Assembly: GCA_965221445.1 (NCBI GenBank)
Contig: CBDCSF010000013.1
Coordinates: 1,550,001-1,614,000 of the forward strand
Direction: 5' to 3'
From: MPNP01 sp965221445
Lineage (GTDB): Bacteria > Pseudomonadota > Alphaproteobacteria > Rhodobacterales > Rhodobacteraceae
DNA length: 64,000 nucleotides
A program made the position numbers and the translations under genes. Positions 8,675 to 17,020 of this stretch are shown piece by piece (within the stretch, counting starts at the first letter, position 1; every line of letters starts with the position of its first letter). Under the pieces are notes generated by a model that made no database searches, was not told the DNA's origin, and worked only from the letters and a program-made list of their open reading frames with translations.

Positions 8675-10342
8675 TCATGTCACGTTTAACAACAATCCTG
8701 TCAACCAATGTAGTCTCGCACCGGCAAGCTTTTGATAGATTAAGTCCATTTTCATGGGATTAACCTTTTTTTCACTGCAATTGTGGAGTATTTTTCGAGC
8801 GCTATTGACAGCCCTAAAGAGATCAACATCATCCCTCGTGATCTTGTTTTCATCTTCAAAGGTCGCGAAGATTAAAACACGATTTACCTTGGCACTCAGG
8901 ATATGCTCAACCAGCTCCTTTTTTTTCTCATCACCGTAATGCTCAAGACTAAGTAAGAAATCGTCTTGCTCATTTACCACATCCTCCGGGTCATGATTTT
9001 TGGCATTACGTTTTAGATTACACAGCCAGATTGTCTTAGGTGTATGTGAGTTATCCATGACCATAACATCAATGTCCCTTGTACCCAGACTGTTGCGTCG
9101 GATGTTGGGAGCAGCCCACGCAATGCCCACTTGTGATTCAAGCTATCTGGCGGCTAGTTTTTCCAATGCCTGACCCTCCAGAGTTTCCATTCGTTTAAGT
9201 GCCGTATCCAGAGAAACCTTTTTGATGGCTTCCGGCGAACCCATGCTTTGAGGATCCTGAAGTTCTCTGAATACCTCTAGTTGAAAGAGAGTATTGCCGT
9301 CGGTGATCCTCCACCTGGGATTATCGCTGTCCATAAAAGAAGGATTTTTATCAATCAGTTCGAGATGAGATTGCAGGAGCCAGATCATTTGATCGTGAAA
9401 TTTTTGATTGGGGTACTTGTTGCAGACCTGATCCAATTCCCTTCCGTACTGCCTAGTTTTCTGTGTTCTTCCTAGCCACAGCAGGAACTCCCGATGTCGG
9501 GGTTTTAATTCAATCCAAGACTTGGCATCCCACCGGTGAGCAGGATTTTCCAGATATTTCAATTCGGCTTTGAGAAATTACCTCTGCCACTCAATGAAAT
9601 TAGAAAAATTACCTCCTTTATGTAAAGGAGCGTATTGTGGCAGTACACAAAAATTTTCCCATTCGTTTGGAATCCCTCCGTAAGCAGTCCAGAGGGTAAG
9701 AAACTTGTTAAAATCATGAAGAAGACCATGCTCCTTGGCCACCTTTATGGTAGTTTCCAGACACCATTGTCGTACGTGATAATAAATCTTGTCACGACCA
9801 TAGAGTGGCTGGTCTGCCATAAACATTGCGAGAACCTTCTGCTGGTGGGATCCCATCATCACCAGCTTGCCGGGATACAATGGCTTCTTATCCCATGCTT
9901 CATCAATGGCCAGTTTTATATAAGATGCCAATCCATAGCCATCTGCATTATGGAACTCATCAAGCACTACTGTTGTCCCCTGCCTGAACATGTTGAGGAG
10001 AATTTTCTGAAAGTTCACCTCCTCCACTGAACTGTTGTAATAGTCTCGGGACATATCCTGCAAACCTTTCCGCTCTCCTACCTCCAATAGTTCCGCGATA
10101 ACCTTTGTAATATCTGTTTTAGTAGGATCCGGCATTTCATAGATGATAAAGGGCATGTCAGGTGGAGCCATGTCTTTCATTTGTAACAGTAGTTTGGTCT
10201 TGCCGATCCATCGCTGCCCCACCACCCGGATGGAGAGGAAAATCCTGTTCTTCTTACTGATTTCCAATTGAAGAGAACTGCCCAGATCTTTCTTCATTTC
10301 TTCCCGGCCATAGAAAAGCCAAGGTTTCCTACTGTTTGTCAT
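8675..10342 (-). pseudogene. P-loop ATPase, DUF234-like C-terminus, array copy 4 (two in-frame stops)
   Basis: Three consecutive segments share one reading frame and match array copy 3 end to end, but are cut by TAA at 9578-9580 (copy 3 has Glu) and TAG at 9143-9145 (copy 3 has Tyr). No indel is needed. Walker A GQRWIGKTK, Walker B TTVVLDEFHNAD and the nuclease-like GTRDIDV...WLCNLKRN are all preserved. The likely start is MTNSRKPWLFYGRE at 10342, 28 bp after the copy 3 stop. The C-terminus diverges from the other copies and lacks their Pro-rich FDM tail. A recently inactivated gene is most likely; a truncated N-terminal product or readthrough cannot be excluded. Confidence 0.75.
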
Positions 10343-10370
10343 TGGTTTATTGCTTTCTACTTTCTTATGG

Positions 10371-12161
10371 TTACATATCAAATTGCGGGGAAGGTGGTTT
10401 TAGTCGCTCAGGTTCTGGTGGCATGTAATCATTATCTGGCTCCTGATCAGGTGCGGGCTCAGCTTTTGGAAGTTTCGGGGTCAGGGTGATGCCATAATCC
10501 CTTGCTATCCTGGGGATATCAATAAGTTTGTACCCCTCATCTTTGAAAACATTCCTTTTTCCAGCTGTGATGTTTTGAAAGGATGGCGAGATCAAAACGG
10601 TGCTCTTCTCGGAAGCAATAAAATGATCGCCAGTCTCTTTTCTGTCTTCATTCATGTTTTCTTGTAGATCATTAATGAAATCCTTCTCACTCCGGTTGAT
10701 CTTGCTTACCTGGTGTTCGTACGGGTTCCGTTTGAGATGGCACAGCCAAGATTTGCTGGGCAGGGTGAAATGATCAAAGGCCAGGACATCAATATCCCTA
10801 GTGCCAAGAGCATTGCGTCCGACATTGGGTTCCGCCCATTTAAAACCCCTTTGCTCCCTGAGGTATCTGGCAGTCATCAATTCAAGAGTTCGTCCCTCCA
10901 AGGTTCTCAATCGTTCATAGACTAACTGTTTTTTCTTTTTCTCTTCTTTTTCACCAGCTGGAGAGGTTGGTGCGCCGTCTGGCGAAGGAGCATTCTGGGG
11001 TACATCCCCATTAATATCCACTTCATAGTCCCCCACCTGCTTTTCCAGATCTTCAGAGTCCTGATATTCCTTGAACACATCAAGTTGGTAGAGGGTGTTG
11101 CTGTCGGTGATCCTCCACCAGGCCTTGTCATTTTCAAGATAGAAGGCACTTTTGTCGATCAGTTCCAGATGGGTTTTAAGCACCCTGACCGTATCCCTCG
11201 TGAACTTTCCAGGCAACGCTTGGTAAATCTCTTCCACAGGTGCTCCCCACACTCTTCTACATTCAGACTCAGCCAACCAATGCAGTAATTCTCTATGAGA
11301 TGGCTGCAACTCGACATAGGCCTTGTTGTCCCATCTTGCTTCAGGATTTTTTACCAGCATATCCCTCTCGTATATAAGAAATTCATTCTGCCAATTCCTC
11401 AAATCGTCGATCTTATGCAATGGAGCGTAATCACCGCCTGTGCAATAACTTTCCCATTTGCCCGGGATTCCTCCATAGGCGGTCCAGAGAGTGAGAAACC
11501 TATTGGTCTCATCCAGGTGGAGGAGGCCATATTCCTGAGCTACCTTCATTGTGGTTTCCAAGCACCACTGTTTCAGCCGATAGAAACTATCATATCTATT
11601 ATACAGAGGCTGGTCATAGGCAAACATGGCCAGTACCCTCTGCTGGTGTGACCCCATCATCACCAGCTTGCCGGGAAAGTGTTTTCTCCCCTGATGGGCA
11701 GGAGACCTAGCCTTGTCAATGGCCAGTTTGATATCAGAAGTCAGTCCAAATCCTTTATAATCAGCATGATGAAACTCATCCAACACCACGGTTGCTCCCT
11801 GTTGGAGCATGGTGAGGAGAATCTGTTTGAAGTTTTTCTGCTCTAGTACACTGGTGTAATGTTCAGGAGACATAAGTTTTAACCCTGCCTGCCTGCCAGT
11901 ATCCAACAAATCCTTTATAACTTCAGCAAGATTATATTCGGCAGAATTCGGCATCTCAAAGATGATAAAGGGCATGTCGGACGGAGCCTTGGCCTTCATT
12001 ACTTCAAGCAAGGAGGTTTTACCAATTCCTCGTTGTCCTACAACCAAGACAGAATTAAACCTACGATCTCTATTACCTGTTTCCAGATCCAGAGAAAGGC
12101 CAAGATCATTCATTGTCTTTTCACGGCCATAAAAGCCCCAGTTGTTGTCTTGCTTTGTCAT
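10371..12161 (-). CDS. P-loop ATPase, DUF234-like C-terminus, array copy 3
   Basis: 596 residues from MTKQDN at 12161; longer in-frame starts exist in the repeated leader. FYGREK opens the ATPase (archaeal-ATPase-type, PF01637-like). Walker A is GQRGIGKTS and Walker B TVVLDEFHHAD; VMMGSHQQRVLAMF is the sensor segment. A winged-helix-like middle region follows, then a Pro/Lys-rich insert (NAPSPDGAPTSP...EKEEKKKK) not shared with other copies. The C-terminus has a restriction-endonuclease-like motif, GTRDIDVLAF...WLCHLKRNP, in which the expected Glu before x-Lys is His. It ends in a Pro-rich tail (PPSPQFDM) shared with copies 1 and 2. Family members are NTPase-nuclease proteins of unclear role. 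Confidence 0.8.
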   Translation of the reverse strand: MTKQDNNWGFYGREKTMNDLGLSLDLETGNRDRRFNSVLVVGQRGIGKTSLLEVMKAKAPSDMPFIIFEMPNSAEYNLAEVIKDLLDTGRQAGLKLMSPEHYTSVLEQKNFKQILLTMLQQGATVVLDEFHHADYKGFGLTSDIKLAIDKARSPAHQGRKHFPGKLVMMGSHQQRVLAMFAYDQPLYNRYDSFYRLKQWCLETTMKVAQEYGLLHLDETNRFLTLWTAYGGIPGKWESYCTGGDYAPLHKIDDLRNWQNEFLIYERDMLVKNPEARWDNKAYVELQPSHRELLHWLAESECRRVWGAPVEEIYQALPGKFTRDTVRVLKTHLELIDKSAFYLENDKAWWRITDSNTLYQLDVFKEYQDSEDLEKQVGDYEVDINGDVPQNAPSPDGAPTSPAGEKEEKKKKQLVYERLRTLEGRTLELMTARYLREQRGFKWAEPNVGRNALGTRDIDVLAFDHFTLPSKSWLCHLKRNPYEHQVSKINRSEKDFINDLQENMNEDRKETGDHFIASEKSTVLISPSFQNITAGKRNVFKDEGYKLIDIPRIARDYGITLTPKLPKAEPAPDQEPDNDYMPPEPERLKPPSPQFDM

Positions 12162-12558
12162 TGGTTTAATCCTTTCCATATGACATTCTGTGTGTTTTTT
12201 GTTCAGGGTATCAGTTTCTGATGCTTTGCATGCGACATCAATCTTTCCTTCCACGTTTTATCTGCAAAGACCTGTTGTTAACACGATTGTTTATACCCCC
12301 TATCGGAAAACCAATTCCAAAATAGCCATAATTCATCACTAAATTCACTTCATTTCCGAAGTCTGACAAACTGCAAGAGTGACACATCCCTCCTAAATCT
12401 ATTCATAAGAGCGGGGAACTGAATTCTGTCGGCTACCGAACTGCTTAAGAGTTAATTCAAGGATCAAATGTCTCCATTCTTAGGAAGATAACATATTGAT
12501 GCTCTGCTCTTTTGACGATATCCAATTTTGTATTTCATTGCTTTCTACTTTCCTGTGG
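12162..12558 (-). repeat. Repeated spacer/leader between array copies 2 and 3
   Basis: About 400 bp that recurs in diverged form at 14266-14724 and 16432-16830. It includes the leader encoding CKASETDTLNKK in the longer reading frame, a TTTATCTGC...AACACGATTG...TATGCCCC block and TTAATTCAAGGATCAA. After the copy 2 stop it also keeps a leader-like stretch resembling the one before copy 4 (AGTAGAAAGCAAT), suggesting deleted gene starts. No independent gene is seen. Confidence 0.6.
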
Positions 12559-14645
12559 TTACATATCAAATGAAGGTAACGATGGTTTCGGAGGTTCAGG
12601 TACTGGTGGCGTGTAATCATTATCAGGACCCTTATCAGGCGTCGTGTCCGGTTCAGCATTTGGTGAAGGGTCAAAGCCCAGATTTCTGGCCATGGTCGGT
12701 AAATCAAGGGTTTCAAAACCTCTTGCTTGCCACTTCCTGTGCTGCTCTTCGGAAAATACAGGTGATGCCACAAACTGCCGGATGGATTCCGGACGCTTCT
12801 TTTCCTGATCCTCATAGCGGGCCCTTAACCATGATTCAAACACCGCTTTGGGGGAGTGGTCCTTGGAATGCCTTAACGGATCGCGTTTGCAACTGCCCAT
12901 CATCAGGGCTGTTATTTTACCACTGGTAGGATCTCCAATTTCAGCCAAGGCATCTATCTCAGGACCCGCCTCAAGTTGTACACCATACTTCACAAGACAC
13001 CCCAAATGTTCGTTTTCCTTCTTGTGAATAGCCCTGAAGTATTCAGATACAATTCTCTCCAGATCAAACCCTTCATGCCCTGTTGTATCATTCATCATCT
13101 GGTGATAATGATCACTCAATCTTTCTTTCAGCACATCCTGTTCCAGATTATGGTGCTGGACCAAAAGCTGATGTCTGGTATCATTATCAACAATTCTGTA
13201 TTTGCCAGGATTTTTTTTATCCTTTTGGTCAAGATGCCTGATCCCCTGAACCATGTGCAGATGCTCCTCCAGAATCCGGATTGCCCATTCGACAGAATCT
13301 TTCCACTCCTCCTGACCGACTTCGGCAATTTGGCCAGGGTGGTTGAACAGGTTGGTACGCGGTGTTCCTGCTGGAGAACCCTCAATGATGGTTTGCAATA
13401 TCCTACGAGCCGTTTTGTTTAGCTCAACCAACCCCTTGTAGTCATAGCTGGCACGCTTGTTCAGTATTGGACGAAGAGATTCATACCGCCAGAAGTTGGA
13501 TCTCCAGACATCATAGAGATCTGGGGCTTCAAGGACAAGTTCATTGTCAGCAGTTTCTACTGCCTTGTATGTGTACCATAATCCGGGAACACCTCCAAAG
13601 GCCGAATACAGGGTCAGAAACTGTCTTGGATCCCTGAGCCAGCCTTGTTCTGCTGCCATTTCCAAAAGGGGTTCAATCGTCAATTGCTGAAGTGTGATCC
13701 CATGAGGGAATCGATTAAATAGGGGTTCTCTGGAATCTCCCAGAATCCGGAGCATGTTTTGCTGATGTGAGCCAGCAACCACCATACCGCCACCGGTATA
13801 CTCCGTCCTGGAAGACAGGTTTCTATCCTGAATCAGTTTTATATCGCTGACCAGGTGGGTTTGGCTAGTATAGTTTTCGACATTATGGAACTCATCAAGG
13901 ACCACCACTGCGCCTTTCTTGTTCAGATGGTCAATTTGTCGGACAAAAAAGAGATGAGATGATTCAGGTCTTGGTCCAAAATCACTCATGTATTCCGCTA
14001 GACCTCCCTCCCTAATTGTTTCATCCAGTGTTTCACCAAGTCTGGGAGATATTACCGGTATTTCCATATAGATAATTGGCTTTCCCTGGCCCGAAGGCAG
14101 GGAACGTATCCGGTCAATAGCCTCATTTACCAGTTCCGTTTTACCAACCCACCTCCTGCCAATAATAGATGTTCCTACACAGAAACTCTTCTGAATCCTG
14201 TTTACAAGATTATTGACTTCCTGATCACGGCCATAGAACCTCCATGGTTGGTTGGTGTTGGTCATCGGTCTATTCCTTTCCATATGACATTCTGTGTGTT
14301 TTTGTTCAGGTCATCAGATTCTGATGCTTTGCATGTGACATCAATCATTCCTTCCCGTCATTTTACAAAAATACCAACCAGAAGTTCTGATTCTAATCCG
14401 GGTTTCATTTATTCTATTCTCTCCATGTTTTATCTGCAGAGGTCTGTTGCTAACACGATTGCTTATGCCCCCATGGAAAACCAAATCCAAAATAACCATA
14501 ATTCGTCACTAAATTCGTTTCATTTCCAAAGCTTGACAAACTGAACGAGTGAAGCCCCCCTGAATGTATTCATAGGAGCAGGGAACTTAAAATGCAGGCA
14601 ACCGAACTGTTCATAAGTTAATTCAAGGATCAAATGTCTCCATTC
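12480..14645. repeat. Tandem unit B of the ATPase array (2166 bp period)
   Basis: Positions 12480-14645 align with 14646-16811 at an offset of 2166 bp. Identity is near-complete across the 3' gene half (about 12660-13430 versus 14826-15596, only a few mismatches) and drops sharply in the segment coding for the region between Walker A and Walker B. Confidence 0.75.
12559..14265 (-). CDS. P-loop ATPase, DUF234-like C-terminus, array copy 2
   Basis: 568 residues from MTNTNQPWRFYGRDQE at 14265; ATG 14283 is also in frame. Walker A is GRRWVGKTE (residues 36-44), Walker B AVVVLDEFHNVENY (about 119-132), and sensor GGGMVVAGSHQQNMLRIL. A winged-helix-like middle region is followed by a DUF234-like C-terminus (EGFDLERIVSEYF, GPEIDALAEIG, MMGSCKRDP), where the catalytic Glu before C-Lys is Ser. 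It ends with a Pro-rich tail (VPEPPKPSLPSFDM). It is almost identical to copy 1 except around residues 68-112 and 130-150, so the two are recent duplicates with a locally replaced segment. Confidence 0.82.
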   Translation of the reverse strand: MTNTNQPWRFYGRDQEVNNLVNRIQKSFCVGTSIIGRRWVGKTELVNEAIDRIRSLPSGQGKPIIYMEIPVISPRLGETLDETIREGGLAEYMSDFGPRPESSHLFFVRQIDHLNKKGAVVVLDEFHNVENYTSQTHLVSDIKLIQDRNLSSRTEYTGGGMVVAGSHQQNMLRILGDSREPLFNRFPHGITLQQLTIEPLLEMAAEQGWLRDPRQFLTLYSAFGGVPGLWYTYKAVETADNELVLEAPDLYDVWRSNFWRYESLRPILNKRASYDYKGLVELNKTARRILQTIIEGSPAGTPRTNLFNHPGQIAEVGQEEWKDSVEWAIRILEEHLHMVQGIRHLDQKDKKNPGKYRIVDNDTRHQLLVQHHNLEQDVLKERLSDHYHQMMNDTTGHEGFDLERIVSEYFRAIHKKENEHLGCLVKYGVQLEAGPEIDALAEIGDPTSGKITALMMGSCKRDPLRHSKDHSPKAVFESWLRARYEDQEKKRPESIRQFVASPVFSEEQHRKWQARGFETLDLPTMARNLGFDPSPNAEPDTTPDKGPDNDYTPPVPEPPKPSLPSFDM

Positions 14646-14724
14646 TTAGGAAGATGACATATTGATGCTCTGCTCTTTTGACGATATCCAATTTTGTATT
14701 TCATTGCTTTCTACTTTCCTATGA
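14266..14724 (-). repeat. Repeated spacer/leader between array copies 1 and 2
   Basis: Second copy of the about 0.4-kb spacer, including the TGACATTCTGTGTGTTTTTG leader and the TTTATCTGC...AACACGATTGCTTATGCCCC block. A frameshift relative to copy 1 breaks the longer leader reading frame, which supports starting the ATPases at MTN rather than in the leader. Confidence 0.6.
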
Positions 14725-16811
14725 TTACATATCAAATGAAGGTAAAGATGGTTTCGGAGGTTCAGGTACTGGTGGCGTGTAATCATTATCAGAATCCTGA
14801 TTAGGCTTAATGTCTGGTTCAGCATTTGGTGAAGGGTCAAAGCCCAGATTTCTGGCCATGGTCGGTAAATCAAGGGTTTCAAAACCTCTTGCTTGCCACT
14901 TCCTGTGCTGCTCTTCGGAAAATACAGGTGATGCCACAAACTGCCGGATGGATTCCGGACGCTTCTTTTCCTGATCCTCATAGCGGGCCCTTAACCATGA
15001 TTCAAACACCGCTTTGGGGGAGTGGTCCTTGGAATGCCTTAACGGATCGCGTTTGCAACTGCCCATCATCAGGGCTGTTATTTTACCACTGGTAGGATCT
15101 CCAATTTCAGCCAAGGCATCTATCTCAGGACCCGCCTCAAGTTGTACACCATACTTCACAAGACACCCCAAATGTTCGTTTTCCTTCTTGTGAATAGCCC
15201 TGAAGTATTCAGATACAATTCTCTCCAGATCAAACCCTTCATGCCCTGTTGTATCATTCATCATCTGGTGATAATGATCACTCAATCTTTCTTTCAGCAC
15301 ATCCTGTTCCAGATTATGGTGCTGGACCAAAAGCTGATGTCTGGTATCATTATCAACAATTCTGTATTTGCCAGGATTTTTTTTATCCTTTTGGTCAAGA
15401 TGCCTGATCCCCTGAACCATGTGCAGATGCTCCTCCAGAATCCGGATTGCCCATTCGACAGAATCTTTCCACTCCTCCTGACCGACTTCGGCAATTTGGT
15501 CAGGGGGGTTGAACAGGTTGGTACGCGGTGTTCCTGCTGGAGAACCCTCAATGATGGTTTGCAATATCCTACGAGCCGTTTTGTTTAGCTCAACCAGCCC
15601 CTTGTAGTCATAGCTTTCACGTTCATTAAGCATTGGACGAAGAGATTCATACCGCCAGAAGTTGGATCTCCAGACATCATAGAGTTCTGGGGCTTCAAGG
15701 ACAAGTTCATTGTCAGCAGTTTCTACTGCCTTGTATTCGGCCCACAATCCCGGAACTCCTCCATAGGCCGAATACAGGGTCAGGAACTGTCTTGGATCCC
15801 TGAGCCAGCCATGATCCGCTGCCATTTCCAAAAGGGGTTCAATCGTCAATTGCTGAAGTGTGATCCCATGAGGGAATCGGTCATATAAGGGTTCTCTGGG
15901 ATCACCCAGAATCCGGAGCATGTTTTGCTGATGTGAGCCAGCTACCACCATACCGCCACCTGTATAAGGGGTATGTGTTGATTTGTTTCTATCTTGGATG
16001 AGCTTGATACGGCTGACAAGACTCGTGGGGTCCTTATAATTTTCGACATTGTGGAACTCATCAAGGACGACCACAGCACCTTTTTTGACAAGATGGTTGA
16101 TTTGACGGCTAAAAGAATCGATGTGCGACAGTGTACCGGCTTTATAGTCCAGCATGAGATCACTAAGCCCATCTTCCTGAATAATGTAACTCAGTTCTTC
16201 ATCAAGTAAAGAGGAGAAATCAGGCAGTTCCATATAGATAATTGGCTTTCCCTGGCCCGAAGGCAGGGAACGTATCCGGTCTATTACCTCAATCAACAGT
16301 TCCGTTTTACCAACCCGTCTCCTACCAATGATAGATGTTCCTACACAGAAACTCTTCTGAATCCTGTTTACAAGATTATTGACTTCCTGGTCGCGGCCAT
16401 AGAACCTCCATGGTTGGTTGGTGTTGGTCATTGGTCTATTCCTTGTCCATTTGACATTCTGTGTGTTTTTGTTCAGGGTATCAGATTCTGATGCTTTGCA
16501 TGCGACATCAACCATTCCTTCCCGTCATTTTACAAAAATACCAACCAGAAGTTCTGATTCTAATCCGGGCTCCATTTATTCTTTTCCTTCCATGTTTTAT
16601 CTGCAAAGGTATGTTGTTAACACGATTGTTTATGCCCCCTAACGGAAAACCAATTCCATAATAGCCATAATTCGTCACTAAATTCGTTTCATTTCCAAAG
16701 TTTGATAAACTGCAAGAGTGACACGTCCCTCCTAAATCTATTCATAAGAGCGGGGAACTGAATTCTGTCGGCAACCAAACTGTTTATGAGTTAATTCAAG
16801 GATCAAGTGCT
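14646..16811. repeat. Tandem unit A of the ATPase array (2166 bp period)
   Basis: Partner of the unit at 12480-14645. The upstream edge fades after about 16830, where the sequence TTCTTGGGAAGATG stops matching the other spacers. Confidence 0.75.
14725..16431 (-). CDS. P-loop ATPase, DUF234-like C-terminus, array copy 1
   Basis: 568 residues from MTNTNQPWRFYGRDQE at 16431; a longer frame from 16515 runs through the repeated leader and is less likely. Walker A is GRRRVGKTE (36-44), Walker B VVVLDEFHN (120-128), sensor GGGMVVAGSHQQNMLRIL, and the DUF234-like C-terminus GPEIDALAEIG...MMGSCKRDP. It is the first gene transcribed in the array, about 590 bp downstream of icmB on the same strand. The segment between Walker A and B differs strongly from copy 2 (LPDFSSLLDEELSYIIQEDG versus IPVISPRLGETLDETIREGG) while flanks are near-identical. 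Possible roles are a mobile-element accessory or defence NTPase; there is no direct evidence. Confidence 0.82.
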   Translation of the reverse strand: MTNTNQPWRFYGRDQEVNNLVNRIQKSFCVGTSIIGRRRVGKTELLIEVIDRIRSLPSGQGKPIIYMELPDFSSLLDEELSYIIQEDGLSDLMLDYKAGTLSHIDSFSRQINHLVKKGAVVVLDEFHNVENYKDPTSLVSRIKLIQDRNKSTHTPYTGGGMVVAGSHQQNMLRILGDPREPLYDRFPHGITLQQLTIEPLLEMAADHGWLRDPRQFLTLYSAYGGVPGLWAEYKAVETADNELVLEAPELYDVWRSNFWRYESLRPMLNERESYDYKGLVELNKTARRILQTIIEGSPAGTPRTNLFNPPDQIAEVGQEEWKDSVEWAIRILEEHLHMVQGIRHLDQKDKKNPGKYRIVDNDTRHQLLVQHHNLEQDVLKERLSDHYHQMMNDTTGHEGFDLERIVSEYFRAIHKKENEHLGCLVKYGVQLEAGPEIDALAEIGDPTSGKITALMMGSCKRDPLRHSKDHSPKAVFESWLRARYEDQEKKRPESIRQFVASPVFSEEQHRKWQARGFETLDLPTMARNLGFDPSPNAEPDIKPNQDSDNDYTPPVPEPPKPSLPSFDM

Positions 16812-17020
16812 GCAATTCTTGGGAAGATGTGTAGTCCCAGAATTTATTGTGAATTGAAAAAAATAATTACTAGCTGCAAAACAAACTGGTGGTTCAATTA
16901 TATAATTAAAATTTTGGGTAATATCAGCCTCCTTCTGTGTTTATCAATTTATTGCTGTAAAATCGAACAAGAAACATTTGCAACATGTTATTAAGTTTAC
17001 AGCCGTTTCTAATGTTGTTC
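16432..17020. other. Spacer repeat plus unique AT-rich gap between array and icmB
   Basis: 16432-16830 is the third copy of the array spacer. 16831-17020 is unique and AT-rich, with no ORF, and contains the end of the icm transcription unit; no clear terminator hairpin was found. Confidence 0.5.

Noticed and set aside
8754..8939. Small + strand frame with a hydrophobic start opposite ATPase copy 4
   Set aside because: It lies entirely antisense to the nuclease-like domain of copy 4, and its sequence is the complement of a conserved coding region.
12480..13422. Long + strand and alternative-frame ORFs inside the ATPase array (111, 133 and 148 codons, repeated 2166 bp later)
   Set aside because: They repeat only because the DNA repeats. 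Their composition is that of a shadow frame and the sense genes carry clear Walker motifs.
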